A stretch of DNA of 64,000 nt from Noviherbaspirillum sp. Root189 (GTDB taxonomy: Bacteria > Pseudomonadota > Gammaproteobacteria > Burkholderiales > Burkholderiaceae_D), in the NCBI RefSeq assembly GCF_001428545.1, contig NZ_LMHZ01000013.1:144518-208517 (forward strand), in the 5' to 3' direction. Position numbers and translations under genes: made by a program. Below, in pieces: positions 51,641 to 60,952 of this stretch. The notes under the pieces are model-generated. The model was not told where the DNA came from, did no database searches, and worked only from the letters and a program-made list of their open reading frames with translations. Every line of letters starts with the position of its first letter. Position 1 is the first letter of the stretch.

Positions 51641-52267
51641 TTATAGGCGATAGGCCGTGATAGTCATGACCTTCGCCATTGCCCTCATCACGCCACGAAG
51701 TGGCGCCGGCATACTAGCCGCGCCCAATGCCTGAGCGTTAGCGCCGTGCGTGACTTCATCGACCCGCATCTGCTCGACAATGGCGCGGGACTTGAGATCG
51801 TTCGCTGGCAGCGTCGTCAGATGCTCCACTAGATGCGCCTCCACTTGCCGCTCGGTTTCGACAACAAAACCTAGACTCTTCGCATCCCCAAGTTTGGCCG
51901 CTATCGCACCTATTGCGTAGGATCCCGCATACCACAACGGATTCAATAGACTGGTTCGCGATCCGAGTTCACGCAACCGCTCGGCTGTCCAAGCCAGATG
52001 GTCCTCTTCTTCACGCCCCGCCTGCCTGAATTGTTCCTTCAGGAATTCACTCCTGGCGAAATGTGCCTGAGAATCATATAAGGCTTGGGCGCAGACTTCA
52101 CCAACGTGATTCACCCGCATCAAACCCGCACTGTGGCGACGCTCGGCGTTGTCAAGTTGAACATCGCCTATCTTCGCCGCCGGGTTGCGGCGCGATGAGG
52201 TCGCTACTCCTGCGACAACGCGCAATATTTTGTCCAGTCCGACCACCACCTCATCCAAACGCTTCAT
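51641..52267 (-). CDS. coq7: 3-demethoxyubiquinol 3-hydroxylase
   Basis: A 208-aa di-iron monooxygenase for a late step of ubiquinone synthesis. The iron ligand pattern is visible as [19 protein letters not shown], and later VEAHLVEHL and RVDEVTHG. The ATG at 52267 follows GGAG; an upstream in-frame start at 52309 is less likely. Confidence 0.93.
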   Translation of the reverse strand: MKRLDEVVVGLDKILRVVAGVATSSRRNPAAKIGDVQLDNAERRHSAGLMRVNHVGEVCAQALYDSQAHFARSEFLKEQFRQAGREEEDHLAWTAERLRELGSRTSLLNPLWYAGSYAIGAIAAKLGDAKSLGFVVETERQVEAHLVEHLTTLPANDLKSRAIVEQMRVDEVTHGANAQALGAASMPAPLRGVMRAMAKVMTITAYRL

Positions 52268-52692
52268 TCCAACTCCTAAATTATTACCTTGGTAGCGTTT
52301 GCCGACCAAATTAAATGAAATGCGGAAAATTTAACCAAGACCAACTTTTACATTTCCATTTCGAAAAAATCCAGAATTCTGTTTGAAGACATCATGAAGC
52401 AAAATTATTTGCATTCCAAACAGTGCTTTATTTCATTGCCACTTAGACAGGGCATTGCAAAAACCACAACCAAACGGAAATTTCTGTTGTTCGAAAGCCA
52501 CATAAACGGTGGCTAGTCATGCCTAATACCAAATTCTCTTTGCCGAAACCGCTCACATTTGATGAAATCACCATTAGCTTCTTGATCAGATGGTCGGAGG
52601 TTTCGGCGGGGACGCTACCACTAGTGACCACGCTGAGGGAAACAAAGGCAATTCAAAAAAATTTTAGCACGCCAACCCTTGGAGATTTATTA
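52268..52692 (+). promoter_or_regulatory. Porin 1 upstream region with leader shared with porin 2
   Basis: About 425 bp between divergent coq7 and porin 1. The last 175 bp resembles the leader of porin 2: TTTGATGAAAT at 52558-52568 with ACCAT and GCTTCTTGAT following, and CACTAGTG at 52619-52626. TTTGATGAAAT lies 135 bp from the ATG here and 134 bp in porin 2. I see no canonical -35/-10 pair that I trust. GGAG precedes the start codon. Confidence 0.5.
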
Positions 52693-53697
52693 ATGAAAAA
52701 GTCGCTTCTCGCCCTGGCAGTTCTGGGTGCATTTGCAGGTGCAGCTTCTGCACAAACTAGCGTTCAGATCTACGGTTCGTTCGACGGCGGTGTCCGCCAC
52801 GTCACCAATGTCAACGCTGCCGGCGACAGCCGCACAACAATGGGTTCCAACGGCACCTACAACTCCAACCGTATCGGCTTCAAAGGCGTTGAAGACCTCG
52901 GCGGCGGTTTGAATGCTCACTTCACACTGGAAACCGGCTTCAACACCGGCACAGGCGCACTCGACAACGCAACTAACCAACTGTTCCAGCGTACCGCTGC
53001 TGTTGGTCTGGGCGGCGCATGGGGCTCGCTTGACTTCGGTCGTCAATACACGGTCGCGTTTAAGACGATCGCATCCTACGATCCGTTAAGCTACAAGTAT
53101 CCTGGCATCGCTTCCGCTGTTCCGGCGACTGCAGGCACTCGTTACAACAACGACATCCAGTACATCGGCACATTTGGCCCGATCACCGCACGTGCTGAAT
53201 ACGCACTCGGCGAAACAGTTGGCAGCAATAGCACCAACTCCTCCACAGCGATCGGCGCAAGCTACAACGCTGGCCCGCTGAGCGTTGGTGGCGCATACAC
53301 ACGCCGTGACATCGCTACATTCGACAACGACCACTGGACTTTGGGCGCAGGCTACAAGTTCGGTCCGGCTCGCGTTACAGTTGGCTACGCTCAGCAAGAG
53401 CAAGACCTGGCCGCCACAACAGCACAGAACAAGACTCGCTGGGGCTGGGCTGGTATCAACTATGCCATCACACCGGCAGTTGAACTGACCTACGCTTACT
53501 ATCAGACTCGTAACACTGGTACCCCGGCGTTTGAGGGCAAGAAGAACCTGCACATGCTGGCAGCAACCTACGCCTTCTCCAAGCGCACAAACCTGTATGC
53601 AGAATTCGACACAGCAAAACTGCGCGGCAATCTGAATACGATCGCTCCGGAAGATCGTCAGTCCGGCGTGTCGGTCGGTATCAACCACCTGTTCTAA
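52693..53697 (+). CDS. Outer-membrane porin 1 (Gram-negative porin family)
   Basis: A 334-aa porin with a signal peptide (MKKSLLALAVLGAFAGAASA, then QTS) and a beta-barrel ending in the sorting signal with terminal Phe (GINHLF). SVQIYGSFDGGV and the GFKGVEDLGGGL segment are typical of betaproteobacterial porins. Probably a trimeric general diffusion channel. I start at the ATG with GGAG upstream; a frame open back to 52519 is leader. Paralogue of the next gene. Confidence 0.95.
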   Translation: MKKSLLALAVLGAFAGAASAQTSVQIYGSFDGGVRHVTNVNAAGDSRTTMGSNGTYNSNRIGFKGVEDLGGGLNAHFTLETGFNTGTGALDNATNQLFQRTAAVGLGGAWGSLDFGRQYTVAFKTIASYDPLSYKYPGIASAVPATAGTRYNNDIQYIGTFGPITARAEYALGETVGSNSTNSSTAIGASYNAGPLSVGGAYTRRDIATFDNDHWTLGAGYKFGPARVTVGYAQQEQDLAATTAQNKTRWGWAGINYAITPAVELTYAYYQTRNTGTPAFEGKKNLHMLAATYAFSKRTNLYAEFDTAKLRGNLNTIAPEDRQSGVSVGINHLF

Positions 53698-53750
53698 GCA
53701 TGTGGCCAGACGGCTCTTCCAAGCCCGTCTGATTTAGTGCATCAGTTGAA

Positions 53751-53777
53751 AGGCTCACCCTCGGGTGGGCCTTTTTT
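53751..53777 (+). terminator. Terminator after porin 1
   Basis: Stem AGGCTCACCC / GGGTGGGCCT with a short loop and TTTTTT. A second hairpin, CAGACGG/CCGTCTG, lies just after the stop codon. Confidence 0.85.
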
Positions 53778-54115
53778 GGGTATGTAATGCTTGACGGCCT
53801 ACTGATTCAGAGTGCCATTTTTACTTATTCAGAAACATGCCGTATCGACCCTCATAGCGCACAAATTTGGTGCAAAACAGGAAACCCGCGTCGCTTTTAA
53901 GCCTCATTTCGTTGCATAGTCACCACAAAATCGGGAATAAAAATGCCAAAACCGAAATTCCCTTTGTCCTGAGCGCCGATATTTGATGAAATAACCATCG
54001 GCTTCTTGATTAAATAATTAAGAGGCATAGCTTTCTGGCAGGGGCGTATTGCACTAGTGGCCTTGCCGAACGCACTACTAAAAATTTAGCTCGATAAACC
54101 TTTGGGGATTATTCA
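53778..54115 (+). promoter_or_regulatory. Porin 2 upstream region
   Basis: About 340 bp without a gene. From 53943 on it mirrors the porin 1 leader, including TTTGATGAAAT at 53982-53992 and CACTAGTG at 54052-54059. GGGGA precedes the ATG. No further signal recognised. Confidence 0.45.
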
Positions 54116-55144
54116 ATGAAAAAATCGCTTCTCGCGCTCGCAGTTCTGGGTGCATTCGCTGGTGCAGCATCTGCCCAAACCAATGTCACCATCTACGGTG
54201 TTGCTGACGTTGGTATCCAGCGCATCGACACATCCGCAACCGAAGCTCGTTGGGGCCTGGACAGCGGCATCCAGTCCGGCAGCCGCCTCGGTTTCAAGGG
54301 CAGCGAAGATCTCGGTGGCGGCCTGTCCGCAATCTTTACTCTGGAAAGCGGCTACAACATTGACACTGGCACTAGCGCACAAGGTGGCCGTCTGTTCGGT
54401 CGTCAGGCTTTCGTTGGTCTGAGTGGCGGTTTCGGTGCTGTTAAGTTCGGTCGTCAATACACTCCGATCTTTATTGCACACGACACAATCGATCCGTTCG
54501 GCACTGGCATCATCGGCGACGGCAGCGGTATCTCCGCAGTCTTCAATCCGTACGGCATCCGTATGGACAACACCATCAACTACTCGCTGACAGCTGGCCC
54601 GATCTCCGGTCAAATCGCTTATGGCTTCGGTGAAGTCGCTGGTGAGAACTCCGCTGGCCGCCAGATCGGCGCATCGCTGGGTTATGCAAACGGCCCGCTG
54701 ACAGTTGTTGGTGCATACCACACTGCAAACTCCCCGACAGTCGGCAGCCAAGCTGATGCAAGCACCGCTTTCATCGGTGGCGTGTTTGACTTCCGCGTAG
54801 TCAAGCTGCACGGCGCGTTCGCTGACAACCGTGGCGATTCCGCTACTGGCGCAACGGCAATCCGTGACCGTGACTACATGCTGGGCGTGAGCGCACCGAT
54901 CGGTGGCGCAGGTAACGTCATGGCTTCCTACACACGTCACGACCAGCGTCTGACTGGCCTGGGCGGTGCAGATGCCAGCTACTGGGCACTCGGCTACACC
55001 CACAACCTGTCGAAGCGTACAAACCTGTACACATCGTACTCGACCATCCGCAACGACGCTGGTTCGGCTGTCGGCCTGCCCACAGGCGTTGCAGCTGGCA
55101 ACGACATCAGCTGGGTTAACGTTGGTATCCGTCACAAGTTCTAA
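54116..55144 (+). CDS. Outer-membrane porin 2 (Gram-negative porin family)
   Basis: A 342-aa porin with the same signal peptide as porin 1 (AGAASAQT cleavage region) and a terminal Phe (VGIRHKF). NVTIYGVADVGI and GSRLGFKGSEDLGGGL mark the family. The signal-peptide DNA and the upstream leader are close to porin 1, while the barrel is clearly divergent, so this is an old tandem duplication with conserved control sequence. Confidence 0.95.
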   Translation: MKKSLLALAVLGAFAGAASAQTNVTIYGVADVGIQRIDTSATEARWGLDSGIQSGSRLGFKGSEDLGGGLSAIFTLESGYNIDTGTSAQGGRLFGRQAFVGLSGGFGAVKFGRQYTPIFIAHDTIDPFGTGIIGDGSGISAVFNPYGIRMDNTINYSLTAGPISGQIAYGFGEVAGENSAGRQIGASLGYANGPLTVVGAYHTANSPTVGSQADASTAFIGGVFDFRVVKLHGAFADNRGDSATGATAIRDRDYMLGVSAPIGGAGNVMASYTRHDQRLTGLGGADASYWALGYTHNLSKRTNLYTSYSTIRNDAGSAVGLPTGVAAGNDISWVNVGIRHKF

Positions 55145-55189
55145 TCGCTCGCGGGCTTAAGTCCGCTGTGATTTGACTATGCAGTACGA

Positions 55190-55216
55190 AAAAGGCACCT
55201 TTGGGTGCCTTTTTTT
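55190..55216 (+). terminator. Terminator after porin 2
   Basis: Stem AAAGGCACC / GGTGCCTTT with a TTTG-type loop and a long T-run. Confidence 0.88.
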
Positions 55217-55316
55217 GTGTGTGGCATTGGCAAGGTTTACTCTTTCGAACCGAAATCTGCGATATAGCCGGTTACTTTGCAGGTAATAAAGCCGTTAAGC
55301 CACAGTTGAGTCCGGA

Positions 55317-56132
55317 TTAATTGAAACGGTCATTCTGCCGTTTTGGCCTGAAGACAGTCGTATCGCCATAGAACGCTTCATCCTGTCTATCCCACCATCC
55401 TGGCACCCCAAGCACCGGCAGCGGGCTGAAATCGGTTGTTTTGAGCCCCCCAGCCAATGATTGCGCAACGGCTGTGTCCAGCCAGCGGCGCTTAGCCTCC
55501 CCATGCATTTCAAAGTAGGCGTCGTCTACAATCAGTACCCACGCATGTGCCGTGATGGATTTAAACGGCTTGACCAGTTTTTCCATCAAAGCATGGCCAA
55601 ACAGCCAGACCTCGCAGTCCCTGATGAAGTCGTCGCGGTGTGCCAGCCATGCATGTTGCCAAGCATGTGCACGCAGACCTTCTACAAGGTCAACGTCTCT
55701 GCTGACGAGTAGCGCGGCATTCTCGTCAAATATCGTTGCGGCATCTCTTAGCGGACCACGTCTGGACTGATTTATTAGGTCAGACTGCCGTGACGCTTCG
55801 AGCGCTGAGGATTGCAGGGCATTGAGTTGAATTTTGGTTTGTGGAAAACTAAGCCAGACCAGCGCATTGAAGAAATCATGGAGATTTTCGCGCGTAGGCA
55901 CTTTGCCAGTGACACTAATGAAGGCTTCATAAGCCATCCCGGGCGGGAGTTCGGCCTGAGGAACAAATCGGATTGGCATGCCGCGATGGTTGTGCAGACC
56001 AAGCGAGTTCGCCACGTCATTGAGTGCACCCTGCCAGTCGCCAGCATGTAGAACGGCGTCGGCTACCAACCGCAGTGGAGCAAGCCATGGCTTGCTCCAA
56101 TCAATTGCGTCAAACATGTCTGCGTTTATCAT
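55317..56132 (-). CDS. DUF3025 protein
   Basis: A 271-aa soluble protein. The segment TRENLHDFFNALVWLSFPQTK at about 80-100 is the family hallmark of DUF3025 as I know it, and the C-terminus has LPVLGVPGWW. No signal peptide or catalytic motif is evident. Function unknown. About 75 bp downstream of pyrC on the same strand. Confidence 0.8.
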   Translation of the reverse strand: MINADMFDAIDWSKPWLAPLRLVADAVLHAGDWQGALNDVANSLGLHNHRGMPIRFVPQAELPPGMAYEAFISVTGKVPTRENLHDFFNALVWLSFPQTKIQLNALQSSALEASRQSDLINQSRRGPLRDAATIFDENAALLVSRDVDLVEGLRAHAWQHAWLAHRDDFIRDCEVWLFGHALMEKLVKPFKSITAHAWVLIVDDAYFEMHGEAKRRWLDTAVAQSLAGGLKTTDFSPLPVLGVPGWWDRQDEAFYGDTTVFRPKRQNDRFN

Positions 56133-56207
56133 TACCTAGGATCTCACCTGTGCGGTCATCGTCGGCATACTCTTCAAACGACGACCGGCAGACCCGTCTT
56201 ATACCAA

Positions 56208-57266
56208 TCAGACAAGTTTCCAGTGGATTGCTTCACCACCATTCAGGGGCACGACCGTCGTCTCTCCCATCGGCACCTCCGCTGGGAGCGTCCAGGTTTC
56301 ACGCCGCAGCGTCACCGTGCCGCTGTTACGTGGAAGCTGGTAAAACGCCGGCCCATTAAAGCTTGCAAATGCCTCAAGCTTGTCGAGTGCACCGACCTGA
56401 TCGAATGCATGGGCATATAATTCCATCGCATGCAGGGCCGTATAGCAACCCGCGCAACCGCAGGCGTGTTCCTTCAGCCCTTTGGGATGCGGTGCGGAAT
56501 CGGTACCGAGAAAAAAGCGGGTATTGCCGGAGGTCGCAACCTTGACCAATGCCTGGCGATGTTCTTCGCGCTTAAGAACCGGCAGACAGTAGTAATGCGG
56601 ACGGATACCGCCTTTAAAAATCTCATTGCGGTTATAGAGCAAGTGATGGGCGGTGATGGTGGCGCCAAGCGGGCCATCTGCCTGGCTCACGTACTGCGCG
56701 GCTTCGCGCGTTGTGATGTGTTCAAACACAACTTTCAATGCCGGCATGTCTCTGCGCAAAGGTTCCAATACGCGGTCTATGAATACGGCTTCACGATCAA
56801 ACAAGTCGATATCGGTATCAGTCACCTCACCGTGCACAAGAAACGGCATGCCAACTTCCTGCATTACCTCCAGCGTCTTGTAGCACTTATTTAACGCGGT
56901 GACGCCGGCGTCGGAATTGGTTGTCGCGCCGGCAGGATAAAGTTTCACCGCATGAATAAAACCGCTTTCCCTGGCACGCCGGATTTCATCTGGTGGCGTG
57001 TTGTCGGTTAGGTACAGCGTCATCAGCGGTTCGAATTGCATGCCGGCCGGTAGTGCCGCGAGGATGCGCTCGCGGTAGGCAGCGGCCTGGGCCGTCGTGG
57101 TAACCGGCGGCTTGAGATTGGGCATGACGATCGCACGGGCAAACTGGCGTGCGGTATGTGGCAAGACACTGGCCAGGGTGGTCCCATCGCGCAAATGCAA
57201 GTGCCAGTCGTCGGGGCGGGTCAGCGTGATGCTGGAAACAGGGGATTTGGTTTGGGAAGTAGGCAT
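56208..57266 (-). CDS. pyrC: Dihydroorotase (class II)
   Basis: A 352-aa zinc amidohydrolase of pyrimidine synthesis. [10 protein letters not shown] carries the first metal histidines, and [15 protein letters not shown] contains the lysine expected to be carboxylated. HGEVTD and LGTDSAPHP supply further ligands. The start at 57266 is preferred to an upstream in-frame codon. Confidence 0.95.
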   Translation of the reverse strand: MPTSQTKSPVSSITLTRPDDWHLHLRDGTTLASVLPHTARQFARAIVMPNLKPPVTTTAQAAAYRERILAALPAGMQFEPLMTLYLTDNTPPDEIRRARESGFIHAVKLYPAGATTNSDAGVTALNKCYKTLEVMQEVGMPFLVHGEVTDTDIDLFDREAVFIDRVLEPLRRDMPALKVVFEHITTREAAQYVSQADGPLGATITAHHLLYNRNEIFKGGIRPHYYCLPVLKREEHRQALVKVATSGNTRFFLGTDSAPHPKGLKEHACGCAGCYTALHAMELYAHAFDQVGALDKLEAFASFNGPAFYQLPRNSGTVTLRRETWTLPAEVPMGETTVVPLNGGEAIHWKLV

Positions 57267-57337
57267 GTCGGCTCTTTCTTGATACGGCGCTATTTTACCC
57301 GCCTGAGCCAACAAACTGGGCCATCCCAGGTCATCAA

Positions 57338-57371
57338 ATAAAAAAGCCGCCCCTGCGAGCAGGGACGGCTT
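57338..57371 (-). terminator. Terminator of the glutamate transporter operon
   Basis: On the minus strand, AAGCCGTCCCTGC / GCAGGGGCGGCTT with a short loop and a T-run, about 45 bp after the gltL stop. Two copies of AACGGTCAG lie beside the stop codon. Confidence 0.88.
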
Positions 57372-57416
57372 GGCACCCGATGAATCTATTGCTCTGTTAC
57401 TAACGGTCAGAAACGG

Positions 57417-58142
57417 TCAGTGGATGATTTTTGCGAGGAAGTCACGTGCACGGTCGGAACGCGGCGCGCCGAAGAACTCTTCCTTGGTGCAATCTTCAAC
57501 AATCAAACCCTTGTCCATGAAGACGACGCGGTTGGCGACCTTCTTGGCAAAGCCCATTTCGTGGGTGACCACCATCATGGTCATCCCTTCGTGCGCGAGG
57601 CCGACCATGACGTCCAGCACTTCATTGATCATTTCCGGGTCGAGCGCAGAGGTCGGTTCATCGAACAGCATCGCAATCGGATCCATTGACAATGCACGCG
57701 CGATCGCGACACGCTGCTGCTGACCACCAGACAACTGGCCTGGGAACTTGTCCTTCTGCGACAGCAAACCGACGCGATCAAGGTACTTCAGGCCCTTTTC
57801 AGTTGCTTCTTCCTCGCTGCGGCCCAGCACCTTGACTTGGCCGATCGTCAGGTTCTGGCGAATCGACAGGTGGGGGAATAATTCAAAGTTCTGGAACACC
57901 ATGCCGATGCGTGCACGCAGTTTTGATAGATTGGTTTTCGGGTCACCGACCGAAATGCCATCGACCAGGATCTGGCCTTTCTGGAACGGCTCCAGTCCGT
58001 TGACAGTTTTAATCAGCGTGGATTTGCCGGAGCCGGAAGGACCGCAGACCACAACCACTTCACCCTTGGCAACATGCGTGGTGCAATCGGTCAGAACCTG
58101 GAAGCTTCCGTACCATTTGCTAACATCTTTAAGTTCAATCAT
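57417..58142 (-). CDS. gltL: Glutamate/aspartate ABC transporter ATPase
   Basis: A 241-aa ABC ATPase with Walker A GPSGSGKST, signature LSGGQQQRVAIARAL, Walker B AMLFDEPTSALDPE and the switch histidine in VVTHEMG. It powers the GltJ-GltK permease. Last gene of the operon, about 110 bp after gltK. Confidence 0.94.
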   Translation of the reverse strand: MIELKDVSKWYGSFQVLTDCTTHVAKGEVVVVCGPSGSGKSTLIKTVNGLEPFQKGQILVDGISVGDPKTNLSKLRARIGMVFQNFELFPHLSIRQNLTIGQVKVLGRSEEEATEKGLKYLDRVGLLSQKDKFPGQLSGGQQQRVAIARALSMDPIAMLFDEPTSALDPEMINEVLDVMVGLAHEGMTMMVVTHEMGFAKKVANRVVFMDKGLIVEDCTKEEFFGAPRSDRARDFLAKIIH

Positions 58143-58255
58143 GATTTCTCCTGGATACTATTCTGAAATATTCTGTCTTTGCCTGAGTCCGGATCCCTGC
58201 AGGCTTCTGCTTGCGCCGCACTCGATGAGGATGTCCCGGCGCAGCACAAGATGCG

Positions 58256-58945
58256 TTATCGGATAATCGCCACTTTCTGCTGCAGGCGCTTGACCAGCAG
58301 CGAAAGCCCGAAGCAGATCACGAAGTAGACGAGCGCGACAAACAGATACATTTCAATCAGGCGTCCGTCTCGTTGCGCGACCTTGGAAGCAGCGCCCACG
58401 AAGTCAGTGATCGACAAGACGTACACCAGCGATACGTCCTGGAACAGCACGATAGTCTGCGTGAGTAGAACTGGAATCATGTTGCGAAATGCCTGGGGTA
58501 GCACGATATTTCCCATGGTTTGCCAGTAGTTCATCCCAAGCGCATAACCTGCGGACACTTGCCCGCGTGGAATCGACTGGATGCCTGCCCGCATGATCTC
58601 GCAGTAGTACGCAGCTTCAAACAGCATGAAAGTAATCAGCGACGAAGTGAACGCACCGACCTTGATCGGTTCATTTGCGCCAATTATCCAGGCGCCGATA
58701 TACGGCACCAGGAAGTAAAACCAGAAAATCACCAGGACCAGCGGAATTGAACGGATCAGGTTGACATAACCGGTAGCAACGAACGATATGGCCTTGTTGC
58801 TGGACAAGCGCATCATCGCCAATAGCGTGCCGATGATAATACCGCCCACCATCGCCAGCCCCGTCAGCTCTAGCGTGAACGCCATTCCTGTCTGGAAAAG
58901 GTAAACCCAGCTGCGTTCGATAACGTCGAAATCAAGATTAAGCAT
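58256..58945 (-). CDS. gltK: Glutamate/aspartate ABC transporter permease GltK
   Basis: A 229-aa inner-membrane permease of the HisMQ type with about five helices and the EAA-like loop (AGIQSIPRGQVSAGYALGM). Its start lies two bases past the gltJ stop. Confidence 0.92.
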   Translation of the reverse strand: MLNLDFDVIERSWVYLFQTGMAFTLELTGLAMVGGIIIGTLLAMMRLSSNKAISFVATGYVNLIRSIPLVLVIFWFYFLVPYIGAWIIGANEPIKVGAFTSSLITFMLFEAAYYCEIMRAGIQSIPRGQVSAGYALGMNYWQTMGNIVLPQAFRNMIPVLLTQTIVLFQDVSLVYVLSITDFVGAASKVAQRDGRLIEMYLFVALVYFVICFGLSLLVKRLQQKVAIIR

Positions 58946-58947
58946 GA

Positions 58948-59691
58948 TTACTTGCCTCCCGAACCGGAAGAGATATAGCCCGGTACCGCCACGCGCCGTT
59001 CGATGAAGCGCATGAGATTGACCACGACGACATTGACGAGGACGTAAATGATCGTCGCCGCGGTGAATGCCTCAAATACCTGGAAGGAAAATTCCTGCAT
59101 TGAACGCGCCCGTGCGGTCAGTTCCATCAAGCCGATAGTCAGCGCCACCGCGCTGTTTTTCATAATGTTGAGAAACTCACTGGTAAGCGGCGGAATGACG
59201 ATACGGAAAGCCATTGGCAGCAAAATATAGCGATAGGTTTGCGGAAGCGTCAGGCCGAGCGCCGTGCCGGCCAATTTCTGCCCCCGCGGCAGAGAATTGA
59301 TGCCTGCGGAGACCTGCACGGCCACCCGCGCAGACGTAAAGAATCCAAGCGAGATGACCGCAGTAATAAAGGGCGAGTTCGGCAATTGCTTGAGCCAGTC
59401 GCCAAAGGATGCAGGGACAAGCTCCGGCATCACGAAGAACCAGAGGAACATCTGGACCAGCAACGGAATGTTGCGGAACAGTTCGACATAGCCGTTGGCC
59501 AGGCGCACCGCCCACTTGTGCGGGGTCGTGCGGATGGTACCGATGACTGCGCCGAGGATCAGTGCCATGATCCACGCAATCAGCGCGGTGGCCAGCGTCC
59601 AGTACAGTCCGGACAGCAGCGTGTCCATATAGGTGCCGACACCGTCGGGAGACGGCTCCCAGAAAATGCGCCAGTTCCAGTTGTAATTCAT
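58948..59691 (-). CDS. gltJ: Glutamate/aspartate ABC transporter permease GltJ
   Basis: A 247-aa inner-membrane permease, HisMQ type, with the EAA-like loop AGINSLPRGQKLAGTALGL. The N-terminal MNYNWNWRIFWEPSPDG is typical of GltJ. It follows gltI after a hairpin that probably lowers permease expression relative to the binding protein. Confidence 0.92.
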   Translation of the reverse strand: MNYNWNWRIFWEPSPDGVGTYMDTLLSGLYWTLATALIAWIMALILGAVIGTIRTTPHKWAVRLANGYVELFRNIPLLVQMFLWFFVMPELVPASFGDWLKQLPNSPFITAVISLGFFTSARVAVQVSAGINSLPRGQKLAGTALGLTLPQTYRYILLPMAFRIVIPPLTSEFLNIMKNSAVALTIGLMELTARARSMQEFSFQVFEAFTAATIIYVLVNVVVVNLMRFIERRVAVPGYISSGSGGK

Positions 59692-59805
59692 AGCTTGCCC
59701 TTGTCTCTTGCAGAGGTCCAGTGTGGTATTGCGCGCATCGCAGGGATGCGACTGTGTGACGCATGGCTGTCTGACGTCACCCTTCTAAGTATTTGTGCCC
59801 ACTAC

Positions 59806-59838
59806 AAAAAACGGGAGGCTACCTGCCCCCCGTTTTTT
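59806..59838 (-). terminator. Attenuating terminator between gltI and gltJ
   Basis: AAAAAACGGG pairs with CCCGTTTTTT around a loop of about 13 bases, with A/T runs on both sides. It follows gltI by roughly 15 bp. It is expected to let most transcripts stop after the periplasmic protein, as in many ABC operons. Confidence 0.7.
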
Positions 59839-59854
59839 TCCATGCTGCTAGCGC

Positions 59855-60760
59855 TTATTTGTAAGCAGCGGGATCACCGGAATCCGTCGGATTCGCAATG
59901 ACTTTCTTCAGTTGGTCGCTCATCGGCCAGTTCAGGTTGACACCCTTTGGCGGAATCGGGGACATGAACCACTTCGCGTAGATACGATTGATATCACCCG
60001 ACTTGAAGACGCCATTGATGGCATCGTCCACGACTTTCTTGAATGCCGGATCGTCGCGGCGCATCATGATGCCGTAGGGCTCAAGCTCAAGCGCATCCTT
60101 GGTGATGGCGTAGTCATTTGGCGACTTGGACGTTGCAGCCAACGATGCCAGCAGAATGTCATCCATCAGGAATGCAACTGCACGGCCGGTTTCAACCATC
60201 AGGAACGATTCAGCGTGATCCTTGGCCGACAAAATGTTCAGGCCCAGGTTTTTCTCGGTATTGAGCGCGGTGATCTGACGCATAGACGTCGTACCTGCTG
60301 TCGACACCAGGGTTTTGCCCTTCATGTCGTTCAGCGAATTGATATTGGCAGACTTTTTGGCCAGCAGGCGGTTGCCCGACACAAAAGTGGTCGGCGCAAA
60401 TGCAACCTGTTTCTGACGCTCGATGTTGTTGGTGGTGGAGCCGCACTCGAGATCGACCGTGCCGTTTGCCATCAGGGGAATACGGGTTGCCGATGTGACC
60501 GGGTTCATCTTGACGTTCAGCTGTGTCATGCCCAGGTGCTTCTGGATCGCACTCACCGCCTTCATGCAGAGATCGATCGAGTAGCCCTGATAGGACTGCT
60601 TGTCGTCAAGGTAGGAAAACGGAATGGAGGAATCGCGGACGCCCAGAGTAATGGTGCCGGAATCCTTAATCTTTTTCAGTGTGCCGCTCTCCTGAGCCTG
60701 TGCGGCCCCTGCGATGACCCCTGCGCCGATCAGGACAGCGATCAATTTTGCTAGTTTCAT
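59855..60760 (-). CDS. gltI: Glutamate/aspartate periplasmic binding protein
   Basis: A 301-aa solute-binding protein (SBP family 3) with a signal peptide (GAAQAQE, cleavage near 22). SSIPFSYLDDKQSYQGYSIDLC, DLECGSTTNNIERQKQVAF and the C-terminal KWFMSPIPPKGVNLN are strong GltI marks. It captures glutamate/aspartate for GltJKL. AGGAGA precedes the ATG. Confidence 0.94.
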   Translation of the reverse strand: MKLAKLIAVLIGAGVIAGAAQAQESGTLKKIKDSGTITLGVRDSSIPFSYLDDKQSYQGYSIDLCMKAVSAIQKHLGMTQLNVKMNPVTSATRIPLMANGTVDLECGSTTNNIERQKQVAFAPTTFVSGNRLLAKKSANINSLNDMKGKTLVSTAGTTSMRQITALNTEKNLGLNILSAKDHAESFLMVETGRAVAFLMDDILLASLAATSKSPNDYAITKDALELEPYGIMMRRDDPAFKKVVDDAINGVFKSGDINRIYAKWFMSPIPPKGVNLNWPMSDQLKKVIANPTDSGDPAAYK

Positions 60761-60952
60761 TTTATCTCCTGGAAAAAAATTAGCGAGTTAGTGTACCAAA
60801 AGCTATGTTTATAAAGCATGATTTCTGCTCGTTTCGAGGGGATAAGACCAGGGCCTCTCCCTTTGGTCGAACATGTTCTTGTTTTTATTGTCGCGCAATA
60901 CGTAGTTTTACGGATTCCCAGTCCCGAGCATGGCTAGCGCCATGACTCGATT

